Of a stretch of DNA of 60,029 nt, positions 16,941-26,507 are shown piece by piece. A model generated the notes under the pieces. The model was not told the DNA's origin. It made no database searches and saw only the letters and a list, made by a program, of their open reading frames with translations. This stretch comes from Cohnella sp. OV330 (GTDB taxonomy: Bacteria > Bacillota > Bacilli > Paenibacillales > Paenibacillaceae). Location of the stretch: the NCBI RefSeq assembly GCF_900112065.1, contig NZ_FOKE01000021.1, positions 1-60,029 on the forward strand. Reading direction: 5' to 3'. Position numbers and translations under genes: made by a program. How positions within the stretch are numbered: the stretch's first letter is position 1; each line of letters starts with the position of its first letter.

Positions 16941-19424
16941 ATGGAAAAAGGAAACGGCCGCACCGCCTCAGAGAGCAAGGGGTTCCACTTAAATCGCGCA
17001 TCCGGCTATTTTGAAAATCAGGGCGTGAACGTGATGGCCTTCGACGATATATATCCGGAAGGGCATCAGTCCGGCGTAAGTATCCTTATGCACGGCAATC
17101 GCGTCGCTACGAACGGCGATATCCGGTTCGAGCAGACGCCGGGACAATGGCAGCCGGTACCCAAGCAGGGCAAGCGCGAGCTGGATGAAGCGGCGAATAC
17201 GATCGTCACTTCGCTCCGTTTTCCGGACAAATCGAAACACTTAAAAGGCTTTAATCCGATGATCTATCCGGATTTCGAGTTTAATTACAACGTGATCGTC
17301 CAAGGTGAAGGCACGTCGGTCAAAGTGACCGTCGATTTGGACAGACCGATCCCGGACAAGTTCGTCGGCAAAATAAGCTTTAACCTGGAGTTGTTTCCCG
17401 GCGCGTTATTCGGCAAGCCTTGGATCATGGACAACAGATCCGGCATTTTTCCGGAGCAGCCGAACGGCCCGGTTTTGTCGCTGCCGACTAATCACGCGCA
17501 TCCCGGGAACTTCAGCGAGCCCGATGCGAAAGCGGATCTTAAACTTCTGACAGGCGACAACGCGGGATATAATCCGATGATCGCCGACGATCTCATCGCT
17601 CAGCCGTATGCCGTTGGAAAACGTTTTACTGTGCGGCCCGAAGATCCGTACAACCGCTTCACCATCGAAAGCAATGGGACAGCGCTCAAGCTATACGACG
17701 GACGCATGAACCATAACAACGGCTGGTTCGTGATCAGCAGCGAAGTACATGCCGGAGCCACTAATCATGCGATCGAATGGGTCATTACCCCTAACGTCGT
17801 GGAAGACTGGCTCTCTCCAGCCGTCGTTCAAACTTCGCAGGTCGGCTATCATCCCGGCCAGTCGAAGACGGCTATCATTGAGCTCGATCAACGCGAAAGC
17901 AAACGCGAAAAACTGTCGCTATTCAAAATAACGGAGACCGGCGAAAAAGAAGTTTTCTCGGCGGACGGAGAGGAATGGGGCCAATTCCTCCGGTATCGCT
18001 ACCTAAAATTCGAATTTACGGAGATCAGGGAGGAAGGGCTGTACAAAGTTCAATACGGATCGTCGCAGTCGTCCATCTTCCGGATCGCCGGCGATATTTA
18101 CGACCGAGGCGTCTGGCAGCCGGTTCTTGAATATTTTCTTCCCGTCCAGATGTGCCATATGCGGGTAAGCGAAAAATACCGCGTCTGGCACGGCGATTGT
18201 CATGAACACGATGCCAGGATGGCTCCGGTCAATTTGAATCACTTTGACGGCTATGAACAAGGCCCGTCCACATTGACCGACTGCAAACCGGGTGACTTCG
18301 TGCCGGGTCTTAACGTGGGCGGTTGGCACGATGCCGGCGATTTCGACCTGCGGATCGAGTCGCAGTCCGGCGAATTCTATACGCTGGCGCTCGCGTACGA
18401 GTCTTTTAATGTCTTCTACGATGCGACGACGATCGATCAGGACAAGCGAATCGTCGAAATCCACCAGCCTGACGGCAAAAACGACATCCTGCAGCAGATC
18501 GAGCACGGCGTCTTGTCCGTCGTGGGCGGCTATCGCGCATTGGGGCGGCTTTATCGGGGGATTATCGAAAACGACCTTCGGCAATACGTTCACCTTGGCG
18601 ACAGCGCGAGCATGGCTTCGGAACGCTGGGTTTTCACCGAAGACAATCCGACGCGGGAATTGACGACTGCCGCTCATCTGGCAGCCGCTTCGCGCGCCTT
18701 GATCGATTTTAACCCTGTTTTAAGTCAACAAGCCTTGCAGGCCGCCGCCGAGCTATTTAAGATAACGGATGGAAGCGGCAATGCCAGGACGGCAAAGGTT
18801 CATGCCGCCGCCGAATTGTTCGTGGCGACCGGAGAAGAACAATATAAAAACCATTTATTGTCGGAAGCCGATTTTATCGTCGAATCGATCGCCCAGGTGG
18901 GTTGGTTTGTCGCTCGCGCCGAAAAGGCGATGAATGATGCCGGCTTCACGCAGAGGATTCGCGATGCCTTGCCGGCCTTGAAAGAGCAGTTTGCGCGCCA
19001 AAGCGCCGAGACGCCTTACGGGATTCCGTATCGTCCCCATATCTGGGGAGCGGGTTGGGGGATCCAGCAGCAGGGCTACGAATACTATTTCCTGCATCGG
19101 GCGTATCCCGACCTTTTCGATCCCGAATTGATCTTTAATGCCCTTAACTTTGTTTTGGGCTGTCATCCGGGCGCCAACACGATGTCGTTTGCGTCGGGCG
19201 TAGGCGCCACTTCGGCAACGGTAGGATATGGTCTCAATCGCGCCGATTGGTCCTATATTCCCGGCGGCGTCATATCGGGTACTGCGCTGATCCGACCGGA
19301 CTTCCCCGAGCTGCTGGTGTTCCCTTATTTGTGGCAGCAGGTGGAGTACGTACTGGGAGGCGGCTCTTCGCACTTTATGTTCATCGCCTTGGCGGCGCAG
19401 CAGCTTACGAGCGGTAAATCGTAA
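16941..19424 (+). CDS. Glycoside hydrolase family 9-like enzyme without a signal peptide
   Basis: 827 residues from the ATG at 16941, which has AAAAGGAGTCGACTTC upstream; an ATG at 16884 lacks a site. About 290 N-terminal residues form a beta-rich region I do not recognise. Then comes the Ig-like N-terminal domain of GH9 enzymes (VVQTSQVGYHPGQSKTAII...EEGLYKVQYGSSQSSIFRI) and the (alpha/alpha)6 domain with GGWHDAGDFDLRIESQ (Asp464 and Asp467, the GH9 DAGD motif), LGCHPGANTMSFASGVG and a candidate proton donor in LWQQVEYVLGG. GH9 enzymes cleave beta-glucosidic or related bonds by inversion. No secretion signal is visible, so it may act on imported oligosaccharides. Confidence 0.83.
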   Translation: MEKGNGRTASESKGFHLNRASGYFENQGVNVMAFDDIYPEGHQSGVSILMHGNRVATNGDIRFEQTPGQWQPVPKQGKRELDEAANTIVTSLRFPDKSKHLKGFNPMIYPDFEFNYNVIVQGEGTSVKVTVDLDRPIPDKFVGKISFNLELFPGALFGKPWIMDNRSGIFPEQPNGPVLSLPTNHAHPGNFSEPDAKADLKLLTGDNAGYNPMIADDLIAQPYAVGKRFTVRPEDPYNRFTIESNGTALKLYDGRMNHNNGWFVISSEVHAGATNHAIEWVITPNVVEDWLSPAVVQTSQVGYHPGQSKTAIIELDQRESKREKLSLFKITETGEKEVFSADGEEWGQFLRYRYLKFEFTEIREEGLYKVQYGSSQSSIFRIAGDIYDRGVWQPVLEYFLPVQMCHMRVSEKYRVWHGDCHEHDARMAPVNLNHFDGYEQGPSTLTDCKPGDFVPGLNVGGWHDAGDFDLRIESQSGEFYTLALAYESFNVFYDATTIDQDKRIVEIHQPDGKNDILQQIEHGVLSVVGGYRALGRLYRGIIENDLRQYVHLGDSASMASERWVFTEDNPTRELTTAAHLAAASRALIDFNPVLSQQALQAAAELFKITDGSGNARTAKVHAAAELFVATGEEQYKNHLLSEADFIVESIAQVGWFVARAEKAMNDAGFTQRIRDALPALKEQFARQSAETPYGIPYRPHIWGAGWGIQQQGYEYYFLHRAYPDLFDPELIFNALNFVLGCHPGANTMSFASGVGATSATVGYGLNRADWSYIPGGVISGTALIRPDFPELLVFPYLWQQVEYVLGGGSSHFMFIALAAQQLTSGKS

Positions 19425-19470
19425 ACGAATACAAAGGATTGTACGCCACAGCATCGAATCTACTTTCGAA

Positions 19471-19508
19471 TGCGCCGCAGAGAGGGGATCTCTGCGGCGC
19501 ATTTTTTT
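19471..19508 (+). terminator. Rho-independent terminator after the GH9-like gene
   Basis: Stem TGCGCCGCAGAGA / TCTCTGCGGCGCA with loop GGGGA-like centre, followed by T7. Confidence 0.94.
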
Positions 19509-19665
19509 GCGATTTAAAGTTTGAATGATTGAATTGGATTTATCGATTAGTCAATGGTTTCCATGTAGACGTACAATGGATTAAATCTACTAAAGCAATG
19601 GCTCTACGACGTTCGTGCTCGGCGGCGACTTCAGGCAGAGCGAAAACGAACAGGAGGCTGCCGTA

Positions 19666-20898
19666 TTGCCCGATTGGAAGCGCAACATGTACGTGCTTTG
19701 GTGCGGCCTGTTCATCAATGGCATGGCGGCCACGCTGTCTACGCCATTTTACCCTTTGTTCCTGCGACAGGACCTTGATGTCCATCGTCATGTCGAGACG
19801 TGGGCAGGCATCGCGATCTCGATCAGTTTTTTGGTAAGCGGCTTATGCGCGCCGTTCTGGGGCTCGCTCGCGGATCGCTTTGGCAGCAAGCCGATGCTGA
19901 TCCGGTCCGGATTCGGGCTCGGGTTGGCTTTTATCGCGAATGTATTCGTCTTTGATCTCATCTCCTTTTTGGCCGTTCGAATCTTCCAAGGAATCATGGC
20001 CGGCTTCTATCCGGCATCGATGACGCTGGTCGGCACCAATACGCCGGAAAAGCATGTGGGCTACGCACTTGGCGTCATGTCGACCTCCACGGCCGCAGGG
20101 AGCATCATCGGCCCGCTGGCCGGCGGCTTGGTCGCCCAATCGGTCGGTCTACGGGGATGCTTTATCCTCTCCGGTGCGCTCATGATCCTATCCGCCTTGA
20201 TCGTCATCGGCGTTCGGGAGGCCACCCGAAGGCGCGATACGGCTAGAGCCTCCATTCGGCAAGATTTGCGGCAGGCTGCGCGGACGCCCATGCTGCTTCG
20301 CATCTATGGCATCATCGTGATCGTGACGGTGTCCACCTACATGCTGGAGCCGCTGCTGTCTCTCTATGTCGTCGAACTCGGCGCGGACGAGCGTCATGCG
20401 ATGCTTAGCTCAGGATTCGCGTTCTCCGCCGTAGGCCTGGCTACAGTACTGACCGGCGCCTTCTGGGGACGAATGGGAGGGCGCCGCGGCTTCGACAAAA
20501 CGCTGATCATCGGCCTCGTCGGCGGCGGCATCGGCAGCTTGCTGCAAATGCTTGTCCCCGGCGTCGCGGCATTCACCGGCTTGCGCTTCGGCTACGGTCT
20601 TTTTTATGCGGCCGTCTTTCCGTCGCTGAATGCGCTCATCGTGCGATTTGCCGACAGCGATTTTCGGGGAAGAGCCGTTAGCCTGAGCCAATCGGCGAAT
20701 ATGCTCGGCTTTGTGCTCGGGCCGCTGCTTGGCGGAATCGTGGGCAACGCGTTTGGAATCTCGCTCGTCTTTGCGTTGACCGGAGGCGTTCTGCTCGGCG
20801 CAGCCTGGTTCATTCATGCCAGCAGATTCGATCGGGCGGCGGCCGCGCGAACGGGCGTAATCGCTGGAGAGCCCGCGCAGACTGCCAATTCGATTTAG
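19666..20898 (+). CDS. Major facilitator superfamily transporter
   Basis: About 410 residues. I choose the TTG at 19666 because CAGGAGGCTGCCGTA precedes it at good spacing and the protein then begins with PDWKRNMYVLWCGLFING; a GTG 17 codons earlier is possible. Twelve hydrophobic segments are visible. The loop 2-3 motif is GSLADRFGSKPMLIRSG, and GIMAGFYPASMTLVGTNTP and LGVMSTSTAAGSIIGPLAGGLV fit motif C of drug:H+ antiporters (YfmO-like group). It is a cytoplasmic-membrane proton-coupled exporter or sugar/drug transporter; the substrate is unknown. It is convergent with the beta-mannosidase gene. Confidence 0.88.
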   Translation: MPDWKRNMYVLWCGLFINGMAATLSTPFYPLFLRQDLDVHRHVETWAGIAISISFLVSGLCAPFWGSLADRFGSKPMLIRSGFGLGLAFIANVFVFDLISFLAVRIFQGIMAGFYPASMTLVGTNTPEKHVGYALGVMSTSTAAGSIIGPLAGGLVAQSVGLRGCFILSGALMILSALIVIGVREATRRRDTARASIRQDLRQAARTPMLLRIYGIIVIVTVSTYMLEPLLSLYVVELGADERHAMLSSGFAFSAVGLATVLTGAFWGRMGGRRGFDKTLIIGLVGGGIGSLLQMLVPGVAAFTGLRFGYGLFYAAVFPSLNALIVRFADSDFRGRAVSLSQSANMLGFVLGPLLGGIVGNAFGISLVFALTGGVLLGAAWFIHASRFDRAAAARTGVIAGEPAQTANSI

Positions 20899-20913
20899 CT
20901 GCTTTTCAGGACT

Positions 20914-20935
20914 GATCGTTTAGAAAGGAACGATC
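20914..20935. terminator. Hairpin between convergent genes
   Basis: GATCGTT / AACGATC with an 8-nt loop lies in the 41 bp between the convergent MFS and beta-mannosidase genes. The loop is TAGAAAGG and no real T-run follows on either strand, so it is at best a weak bidirectional terminator. Confidence 0.4.
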
Positions 20936-20939
20936 GCGC

Positions 20940-23419
20940 TCAGGCGTACGTGTCGAACAAACTGCGGACGACGAGTTGCTCGCGGAATTGCGGCAGACTA
21001 AGCGGCGTAGACAGGCTGCTCTTCGGTACGATTACCCTTTTGGTGCCGGACGCCGACAGATCGAAGATGTTGTCGCTCCAAGTGGCGTCCGCATCGCGCA
21101 GATCAACAGACACGAATTGGGCGAAGGCTTCGGCGCTGAGGCTGACGACGTATTCGTCTTCCTCTTCAGCGACTGCAGCGACGATGCGCGGATCCAGGTA
21201 TTCAAAGTGCTTCGACTTGAGAAACAATACCGAACCTCCGCTTACTTCCCGGCCTTCTGCTGTCAGCGTAAACGCCAGGTAACGGCGGCGCAGCTTGTCC
21301 GGCGTATCCAACTCGTCAGCTAGTTCGAGCGCGACAGCTTCCCGAGAAGAGAGCGGGTCCACGAGGATCGGCATTTCTCCGGTTAGAATCGGTTCAGAGC
21401 GGTGATCGAGCAGCGACCAGCGCAGTTGTCCCTCGAAGCGCGCGAGCGAATCGTTCGTTATATGCAGCGAAACGTTTGTCCCTTGCTCGCAAGCGGAGAC
21501 CAGCACCGGAGCGAAGAAACGTTTCGCGGCATGCTGCGTCGCCTTCCAGCGGCCGAAGTAATCGATGCTTGACCATGAGGCGCCTGGCCAGATGTCGTTC
21601 AGCTGCCAATAGATCGCGCCCATGCACCGGCCCGATTGCGGCGCCAGTGCTCGACGCCGACGCGCATGCCTTCGGCCTGAATGAGCTGGGAGACGTACAG
21701 CAGCGATTCGAAATCTTTGGGGTATTTGAAATATTCGCTGATATAGTAAAGAATCTTCTCGTTGCCGGTGCCGTTCTTCTGATGCGCTTCCATGACGTAG
21801 GAGAAGATGTTGCGGTCCTCCGGCAGCGTAAACGTCTCTACCGTCTTGAGCGAAGGGAAGGACTGCAGCCCGAATTCGGACATGAACCGCGGGAAAAGCG
21901 TCCGGTATTCGGCAATCGGCTTTCTGCCGTGCCAGACGTCCCAGTAGTGCATATCCCCGACGCTTGCCAGGTTCGGTTCGTCGATGCCTCCGTAGGATGA
22001 GGGAGAAGAACGCCAATAGAACGTGCCGGGATCGTGCTCCGCGTTCAACTCGGGCAGGAACTGCTCGAATTGGCGCAAGTAATCTTCGCGTTGCTTTTCG
22101 CCGTATCGCTCCGTCCAGCCCCAATTCGCCCAGGCATATTCAAGCTCGTTGTTGCCGCTCCAGATGCCGAGCGAGGCATGATGCCGAATGCGCTTCACGT
22201 TGTCGATCGTCTCCCGGCGAATGCTCTCCCGGAAAGCGTCGTTGAAATCGTATGTGCCGCACGCGTATAAATGGTCCTGCCAGACGATCAGACCGAGTCT
22301 GTCGCAAGCGTCGTAGAACGAATCGTCAGGATAATAGCCGCCGCCCCAAACGCGAATGCAGTTGAAGTTCGCTTCCGCGCAGCTTTGCAGCAGCCGTTCC
22401 GTCCGAGCGGGGGTGAGCCGGCCGAAAACATTATCCTCCGGTATGTAATTGGCGCCCATGGCGAAGATGCCGCGGCCGTTGACGACGAATTCGAACGATT
22501 CGCCCCATTCGTCCTTCTCCTGCCGGACGGTAAGCGTCCGCAAGCCGATCCGGAGCGTCCGCTCATCGGCAACGCCCGCTTCGCTTTGAAGGATGACCCG
22601 GAGCGTATACAACGGCTGCCGACCATAGTTGTGCGGCCACCACAGCTCCGGATTCGCGATGTCGAAGCTGAGCAGCGCGCCTCCTAAAGGAGCGGCCTCA
22701 GCAATGGCTTTGCGCTCTGAAACGGTGCCGTCCGGCGCCTCTAACACAGTATGAACGGTCAGTTCGGCGTTCGGCAGCCATCGCTCTACATCGATGCGGA
22801 CATCGAGACGGACTGCGTCGGCCTCGTGGTCCTGCGTAATGTAGACATCATCGATTCGCCCCCGATCGTAACCGCGGATCGAGATATCCCGCCAGATGCC
22901 GGCATCCGGCAACTTCGGCCCCCAATCCCAGCCGAACATGCTATGCGCCTTACGAAGATGGGAGATGCCGGGCACGGCGTCGGCGCAGCTCGACAGATGG
23001 AGCTCCTTGTCCTTATCGATAGCAAAGCGCGTCGCCGAGCGGATGACGACACGAATTTCGTTCAAGCCGGCCCGAAGCATCTCCTTGACGTTCGTCTCGT
23101 ACGTCCGGTGCATATTGTCGGCGTCCAGCGCGAGCCTGCCGTTAATGAAAACCTCGCACAGGGTATCCAATCCTTCGCAGCGGAGCAGGACGACATCGCG
23201 CGCAAGAAGGGCCTCGTCCGCCTCGAAGCTTCGCTCGTATTCATAATCGAACTTGGTCAGCTCGAGCGCGGCCATCTCGTTATCGCGATAGAAGGGATCT
23301 TCCATTTTGCCTGCCCGCAGCAGGTCATTGAAGACGGAGCCGGGAACGACGGCGTCGATCCATTCGTTATCGTCGGTTCGCTTCATTCGCCAATCGCCGT
23401 TAAGCGTCAGTAACTGCAT
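20940..23419 (-). pseudogene. GH2 beta-mannosidase, interrupted by one frameshift
   Basis: Read on the minus strand, the start ATG at 23419 follows GGGAGGCAATGAA. The first frame (to 21599) holds the GH2 sugar-binding and Ig domains and the TIM barrel: FGWDWGPKLPDAGIWR, IRVWGGGYYPDDSFYDACD, the acid/base Glu in WSGNNELEYAW and the nucleophile in FMSEFGLQSFPS. It breaks at VGVEHWRRNR; the neighbouring frame resumes CMGAIYWQLNDIWPGASWSSIDYFGRWKA and continues to DTYA at 20940. Restoring one base in the GGGCC run near 21630 gives one ~826-residue protein of normal length. It releases terminal beta-1,4-mannose, probably in the cytoplasm as no signal is present. Either a recent inactivation or a homopolymer sequencing error. 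Confidence 0.88.
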
Positions 23420-23623
23420 TTCATTGCCTCCCGATTTCCTTTTCATAAATTGTGCTATTCCCGTATGCCAATCGTCCCGGCGGCGGAATAGACCGACAGG
23501 AATTAGCTAGATCATAGCATCGGAGGCTTAGGTCGTCTTGTATTTTATAAGCAAGTTTTTGTGCTATATTAACATCGGAACGGAGAAAAGCTGGATCTAT
23601 TGGACGAAGGGGGGACGATCTGA

Positions 23624-24460
23624 TTGAAAGAAAACTTGCTGCGGGCCGCGACGCTGATCGATCCGCAGACGCAATCCAATTACCATATCGTCGAATCCAT
23701 TAAGCACGCCTTTCCGTTGCACGGGCATGACTTTTACGAATTGTTCGTCATTATGGCGGGACGCTGCACGCACCTGGTCAATGGCGAGACGCAGACGCTT
23801 AAAGCGGGCGAGATGGCGTTCATTCGCCCCGGCGATACGCATGGCTACGACTTCTGCGGCGAAGAGGACTGCCGCTTCATGAATATTAATTTCTATTCGG
23901 AGGCGGTGGAGAGCGCGATGGAATTCGTAGGCAGGCCCGGCTTCTCGGCAAGGCTGAAGCGGTCGAAGCTGCCGCCTATTCTCCGGCTGGCGCCTGCCGA
24001 TGCGGACTATTTGACGCAAAAGGGGGGGCTGATCGGGGTATACGCGACGATCGACAAGTCGAAAGCGCGCTCGGCGGCACGCAGCTGGCTGGTCGATGCG
24101 CTGACGCTTTACTTCCTGGACGATCGGGACGAGAATCAAAAGGCGATGCCGGCGTGGCTGGATCATCTGCTGCTCGAGCTGCAGAAGAGGGAGAACTTCA
24201 TTGATGGTCCAAGTCGACTGAGCGAGTTGTCGGGCCGCAGCGCCGGACATTTGAACCGCGTGTTCAATCAATACTTGCAGACGACGCCGACCGCTTACCT
24301 GAACCGGCTGCGCCTCGCGCATGCCCGCAACCTCCTGCTCACGACGAGCCTGGGCATTATGGAAGCCGCCTATGAAGCGGGGTTCGACAATCTGAGCCAC
24401 TTCTATCATCTGTTCAAGAAGCAATACGGCGTCGCTCCCGGCAAAATTCGTTCCGGCTGA
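23624..24460 (+). CDS. AraC-family regulator with cupin sensor domain
   Basis: 278 residues from a TTG start preceded by GAAGGGGGGACGATCTGA. The N-terminal half is a cupin/AraC ligand pocket (HAFPLHGHDFYELFVIMAG, VNGETQTLKAGEMAFIRPGDTHGY). The C-terminal ~100 residues are the double helix-turn-helix (RLSELSGRSAGHLNRVFNQYLQTTPTAYLNRLR and IMEAAYEAGFDNLSHFYHLFKKQYGVAPGKI). It is divergent from the beta-mannosidase gene with 204 bp between the starts and upstream of the sugar ABC operon, so control of mannoside use is likely but inferred. Confidence 0.92.
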   Translation: MKENLLRAATLIDPQTQSNYHIVESIKHAFPLHGHDFYELFVIMAGRCTHLVNGETQTLKAGEMAFIRPGDTHGYDFCGEEDCRFMNINFYSEAVESAMEFVGRPGFSARLKRSKLPPILRLAPADADYLTQKGGLIGVYATIDKSKARSAARSWLVDALTLYFLDDRDENQKAMPAWLDHLLLELQKRENFIDGPSRLSELSGRSAGHLNRVFNQYLQTTPTAYLNRLRLAHARNLLLTTSLGIMEAAYEAGFDNLSHFYHLFKKQYGVAPGKIRSG

Positions 24461-24472
24461 ACCTTTTTAGAG

Positions 24473-24508
24473 ACAGCTCTTGCCCATGTCGGCACGAGCT
24501 GTTTTTTT
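24473..24508 (+). terminator. Rho-independent terminator after the AraC gene
   Basis: Stem ACAGCTC-TGCC / GGCA-GAGCTGT with T7. It separates the regulator from the ABC operon. Confidence 0.92.
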
Positions 24509-24551
24509 AGGCAAATCCAATCAGCGCGACAATAATCCAATCGTTGTTACG

Positions 24552-24581
24552 TTGTTGCCGTCCGAAGGCTGCCCGTATAAT
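24552..24581 (+). promoter_or_regulatory. Candidate sigma-A promoter of the sugar ABC operon
   Basis: TTGTTG and TATAAT are separated by 18 bp and end 21 bp before the first permease start. The -10 is a perfect consensus and the -35 matches at four of six positions. Confidence 0.55.
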
Positions 24582-24602
24582 GGGAACCACTGAGGTGATC
24601 TT

Positions 24603-25496
24603 ATGCTAGCAAGAGTGGCCAAATACCGTTGGCAGTATGTCATGATCGCGCCCGCCGTCGTCCTGCTGTTCTTGTTCAGCTACATTCCGATGGCAGGCGT
24701 GCAGGTCGCGTTCAAAGATTTCCACATCGGCGGCACGATCTGGAACAGTCCGTGGATCGGGCTCGACAACTTCGAATTTCTGCATGACGACCAGTTCTGG
24801 ATCGTCGTAAGCAACACGCTGTGGATCGCCGCGCTCAAGTTCGTCTTCGGCTTTCCGGCGCCGATTATGCTCGCGCTGCTCATCAACGAGGTGCGGCACA
24901 ACAAATTCAAGAGATTCGTGCAATCCGTCAGCTACTTGCCGCATTTTTTCTCCTGGATCGTCGTGGCGTACATTCTCCAATCGCTGCTGACGCTCGACGG
25001 CGGACTCGTTAACGCGTTCATCGCCGATCTCGGCGGCGATCAGATCTTCTTCCTCGGCTCGACCGAATGGTTCAGGCCGATGATCGTGGCGAGCGGCCTG
25101 TGGAAGGAAGTCGGCTGGAACACGATTCTGTACCTGGCCGCGATTACGGCGATCGACCCGCAGCTCTATGAAGCGGCGCGCGTCGAAGGGGCCGGGCGAC
25201 TGGCGCAAATTCGCTATATCACGTTCCCCGGTATTCTGCCGACCGTCTCGATCGTGCTTATCCTGAGCATGCCGAGCCTCATCGCAGTCGGCATGGACCA
25301 GATCTACCCGCTGATGAACCCGGCCAACCAGCCTGTCGCCGACGTGCTCGATACTTACGTGCTGCGTAACGGTCTGCAGCAGGGCTACTTCGGACCGGCG
25401 ACGGCGATCGGCCTGCTGTCCTCCGTCATCAGCCTCATCCTCGTGCTGGGTACGAACCGGTTGTCCCGACGACTGAACGGGGAGGGGCTCTGGTAA
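24603..25496 (+). CDS. Sugar ABC transporter permease (CUT1, LplB/YtcP-partner type)
   Basis: 297 residues; ATG after TGAGGTGATCTT. Six hydrophobic segments; starts with WQYVMIAPAVVLLFLFSYIPMAGVQVAFKDF, the signature of the LplB subgroup. The EAA loop facing the ATPase is present (YEAARVEGAGRLAQIRYITFPGILPT). It forms the membrane channel with the next gene product, and 3 bp separate the two genes. No ATPase gene is in the operon, as is usual for this subgroup, which shares a general MsmK/MsmX-type ATPase encoded elsewhere (family knowledge). Confidence 0.93.
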   Translation: MLARVAKYRWQYVMIAPAVVLLFLFSYIPMAGVQVAFKDFHIGGTIWNSPWIGLDNFEFLHDDQFWIVVSNTLWIAALKFVFGFPAPIMLALLINEVRHNKFKRFVQSVSYLPHFFSWIVVAYILQSLLTLDGGLVNAFIADLGGDQIFFLGSTEWFRPMIVASGLWKEVGWNTILYLAAITAIDPQLYEAARVEGAGRLAQIRYITFPGILPTVSIVLILSMPSLIAVGMDQIYPLMNPANQPVADVLDTYVLRNGLQQGYFGPATAIGLLSSVISLILVLGTNRLSRRLNGEGLW

Positions 25497-25499
25497 CCG

Positions 25500-26396
25500 A
25501 TGAAACGTTCCGCATCCGAAAAATTTGGTCAAGCGATGATCGCGGCCATCCTCGCATTGCTTTGTCTCTCCGTGCTGTATCCGTTCCTGTACATGCTCGC
25601 GATCTCTCTCAACGTCGGCAGCGACGCAGCCAAGGGCGGCGTCTACCTGTGGCCGCGGGATTTCACGCTATCGAATTTCCAAGTCGTACTCGGCAACGCC
25701 GTCATTCAGCACGCATACGGCATTACCGTGGCGCGTACCGCGATCGGGACGGCCGTCGGCCTGCTCGTCACCTTGCTCGCCGCCTTCGGCTTATCGTACC
25801 GCCAATTGCCGATGCGGGGAACGCTGCTCGGCTACGTGCTCATCACGATGCTATTCAGCGGCGGTCTTGTTCCGTTCTACATCCAGCTTCATCAGCTGTC
25901 GCTGCTCAATTCGTTTTGGGTGTATATCATCCCTAGCGCTTTCTCGGCCTGGAACATGTTCGTCATGATGAAGTTCATTCAGGGCATTCCCGATGCTCTC
26001 ATCGAATCGGCCGAGCTGGACGGTGCCGGCCCGCTGCGAACCTTGCGGTCGATCGTCGTTCCCTTATCGAAACCGATGCTGGCCGCGATCGGGCTGTTCA
26101 CCGGCGTCATGCACTGGAACGACTGGTTCGCCGGCGCTTTCTTCGTATCGGATCAAAATCTCATTCCGGTGCAGACGTTCTTGCAGCAGCTGCTATCGGC
26201 GCAGGATCTGTCAGCCGTGCTAGGCTCGAACAACAATATCGAGGCGATGGCGCGCGGTACGATCCTGTCGAACATCACGCTGATGTCGATCAAGATGGCG
26301 ACCGTCATGGTGAGCGCCATTCCGATTTTGTGCGTATATCCGTTTCTTCAGCGGTACTTCGTCAAAGGCGTGCTCATCGGTTCCGTCAAAGGCTGA
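25500..26396 (+). CDS. Sugar ABC transporter permease (CUT1, YtcP type)
   Basis: 298 residues starting 3 bp after the previous stop. Six membrane segments (MIAAILALLCLSVLYPFLYMLAISLN; LGYVLITMLFSGGLVPFYIQL; others), the YtcP-type phrase SLNSFWVYIIPSAFSAWNMFVMMKF (here LLNSFW) and the EAA loop ALIESAELDGAGPLRTLRSIVVPLSKP. It is the second channel subunit of the importer. The substrate of this subgroup is usually an oligosaccharide; the beta-mannosidase and alpha-galactosidase neighbours point to manno-oligosaccharides, as inference. Confidence 0.93.
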   Translation: MKRSASEKFGQAMIAAILALLCLSVLYPFLYMLAISLNVGSDAAKGGVYLWPRDFTLSNFQVVLGNAVIQHAYGITVARTAIGTAVGLLVTLLAAFGLSYRQLPMRGTLLGYVLITMLFSGGLVPFYIQLHQLSLLNSFWVYIIPSAFSAWNMFVMMKFIQGIPDALIESAELDGAGPLRTLRSIVVPLSKPMLAAIGLFTGVMHWNDWFAGAFFVSDQNLIPVQTFLQQLLSAQDLSAVLGSNNNIEAMARGTILSNITLMSIKMATVMVSAIPILCVYPFLQRYFVKGVLIGSVKG

Positions 26397-26398
26397 TC

Positions 26399-26421
26399 GC
26401 GAAGCGGCCTAGCCGCCTCGC
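26399..26421 (+). other. Intercistronic hairpin between permease and binding-protein genes
   Basis: GCGAAGCGGC / GCCGCCTCGC pair at 9 of 10 positions around a CTA loop. There is no T-run, so it is more likely an RNA-processing or stability element, often found before highly expressed binding-protein genes, than a terminator. Confidence 0.45.
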
Positions 26422-26507
26422 GCAGCTATCGCGCCATTCTAACGGGTATGAAGCTTCATCCTATACCAGCTATTCCGTCCATTGAGACAAGGAAGGGGAC
26501 ACCATTC

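Noticed and set aside
26399..26421. Hairpin between permease and binding-protein genes as a terminator
   Set aside because: No T-run follows and the genes clearly form one transport system; kept only as an RNA hairpin.
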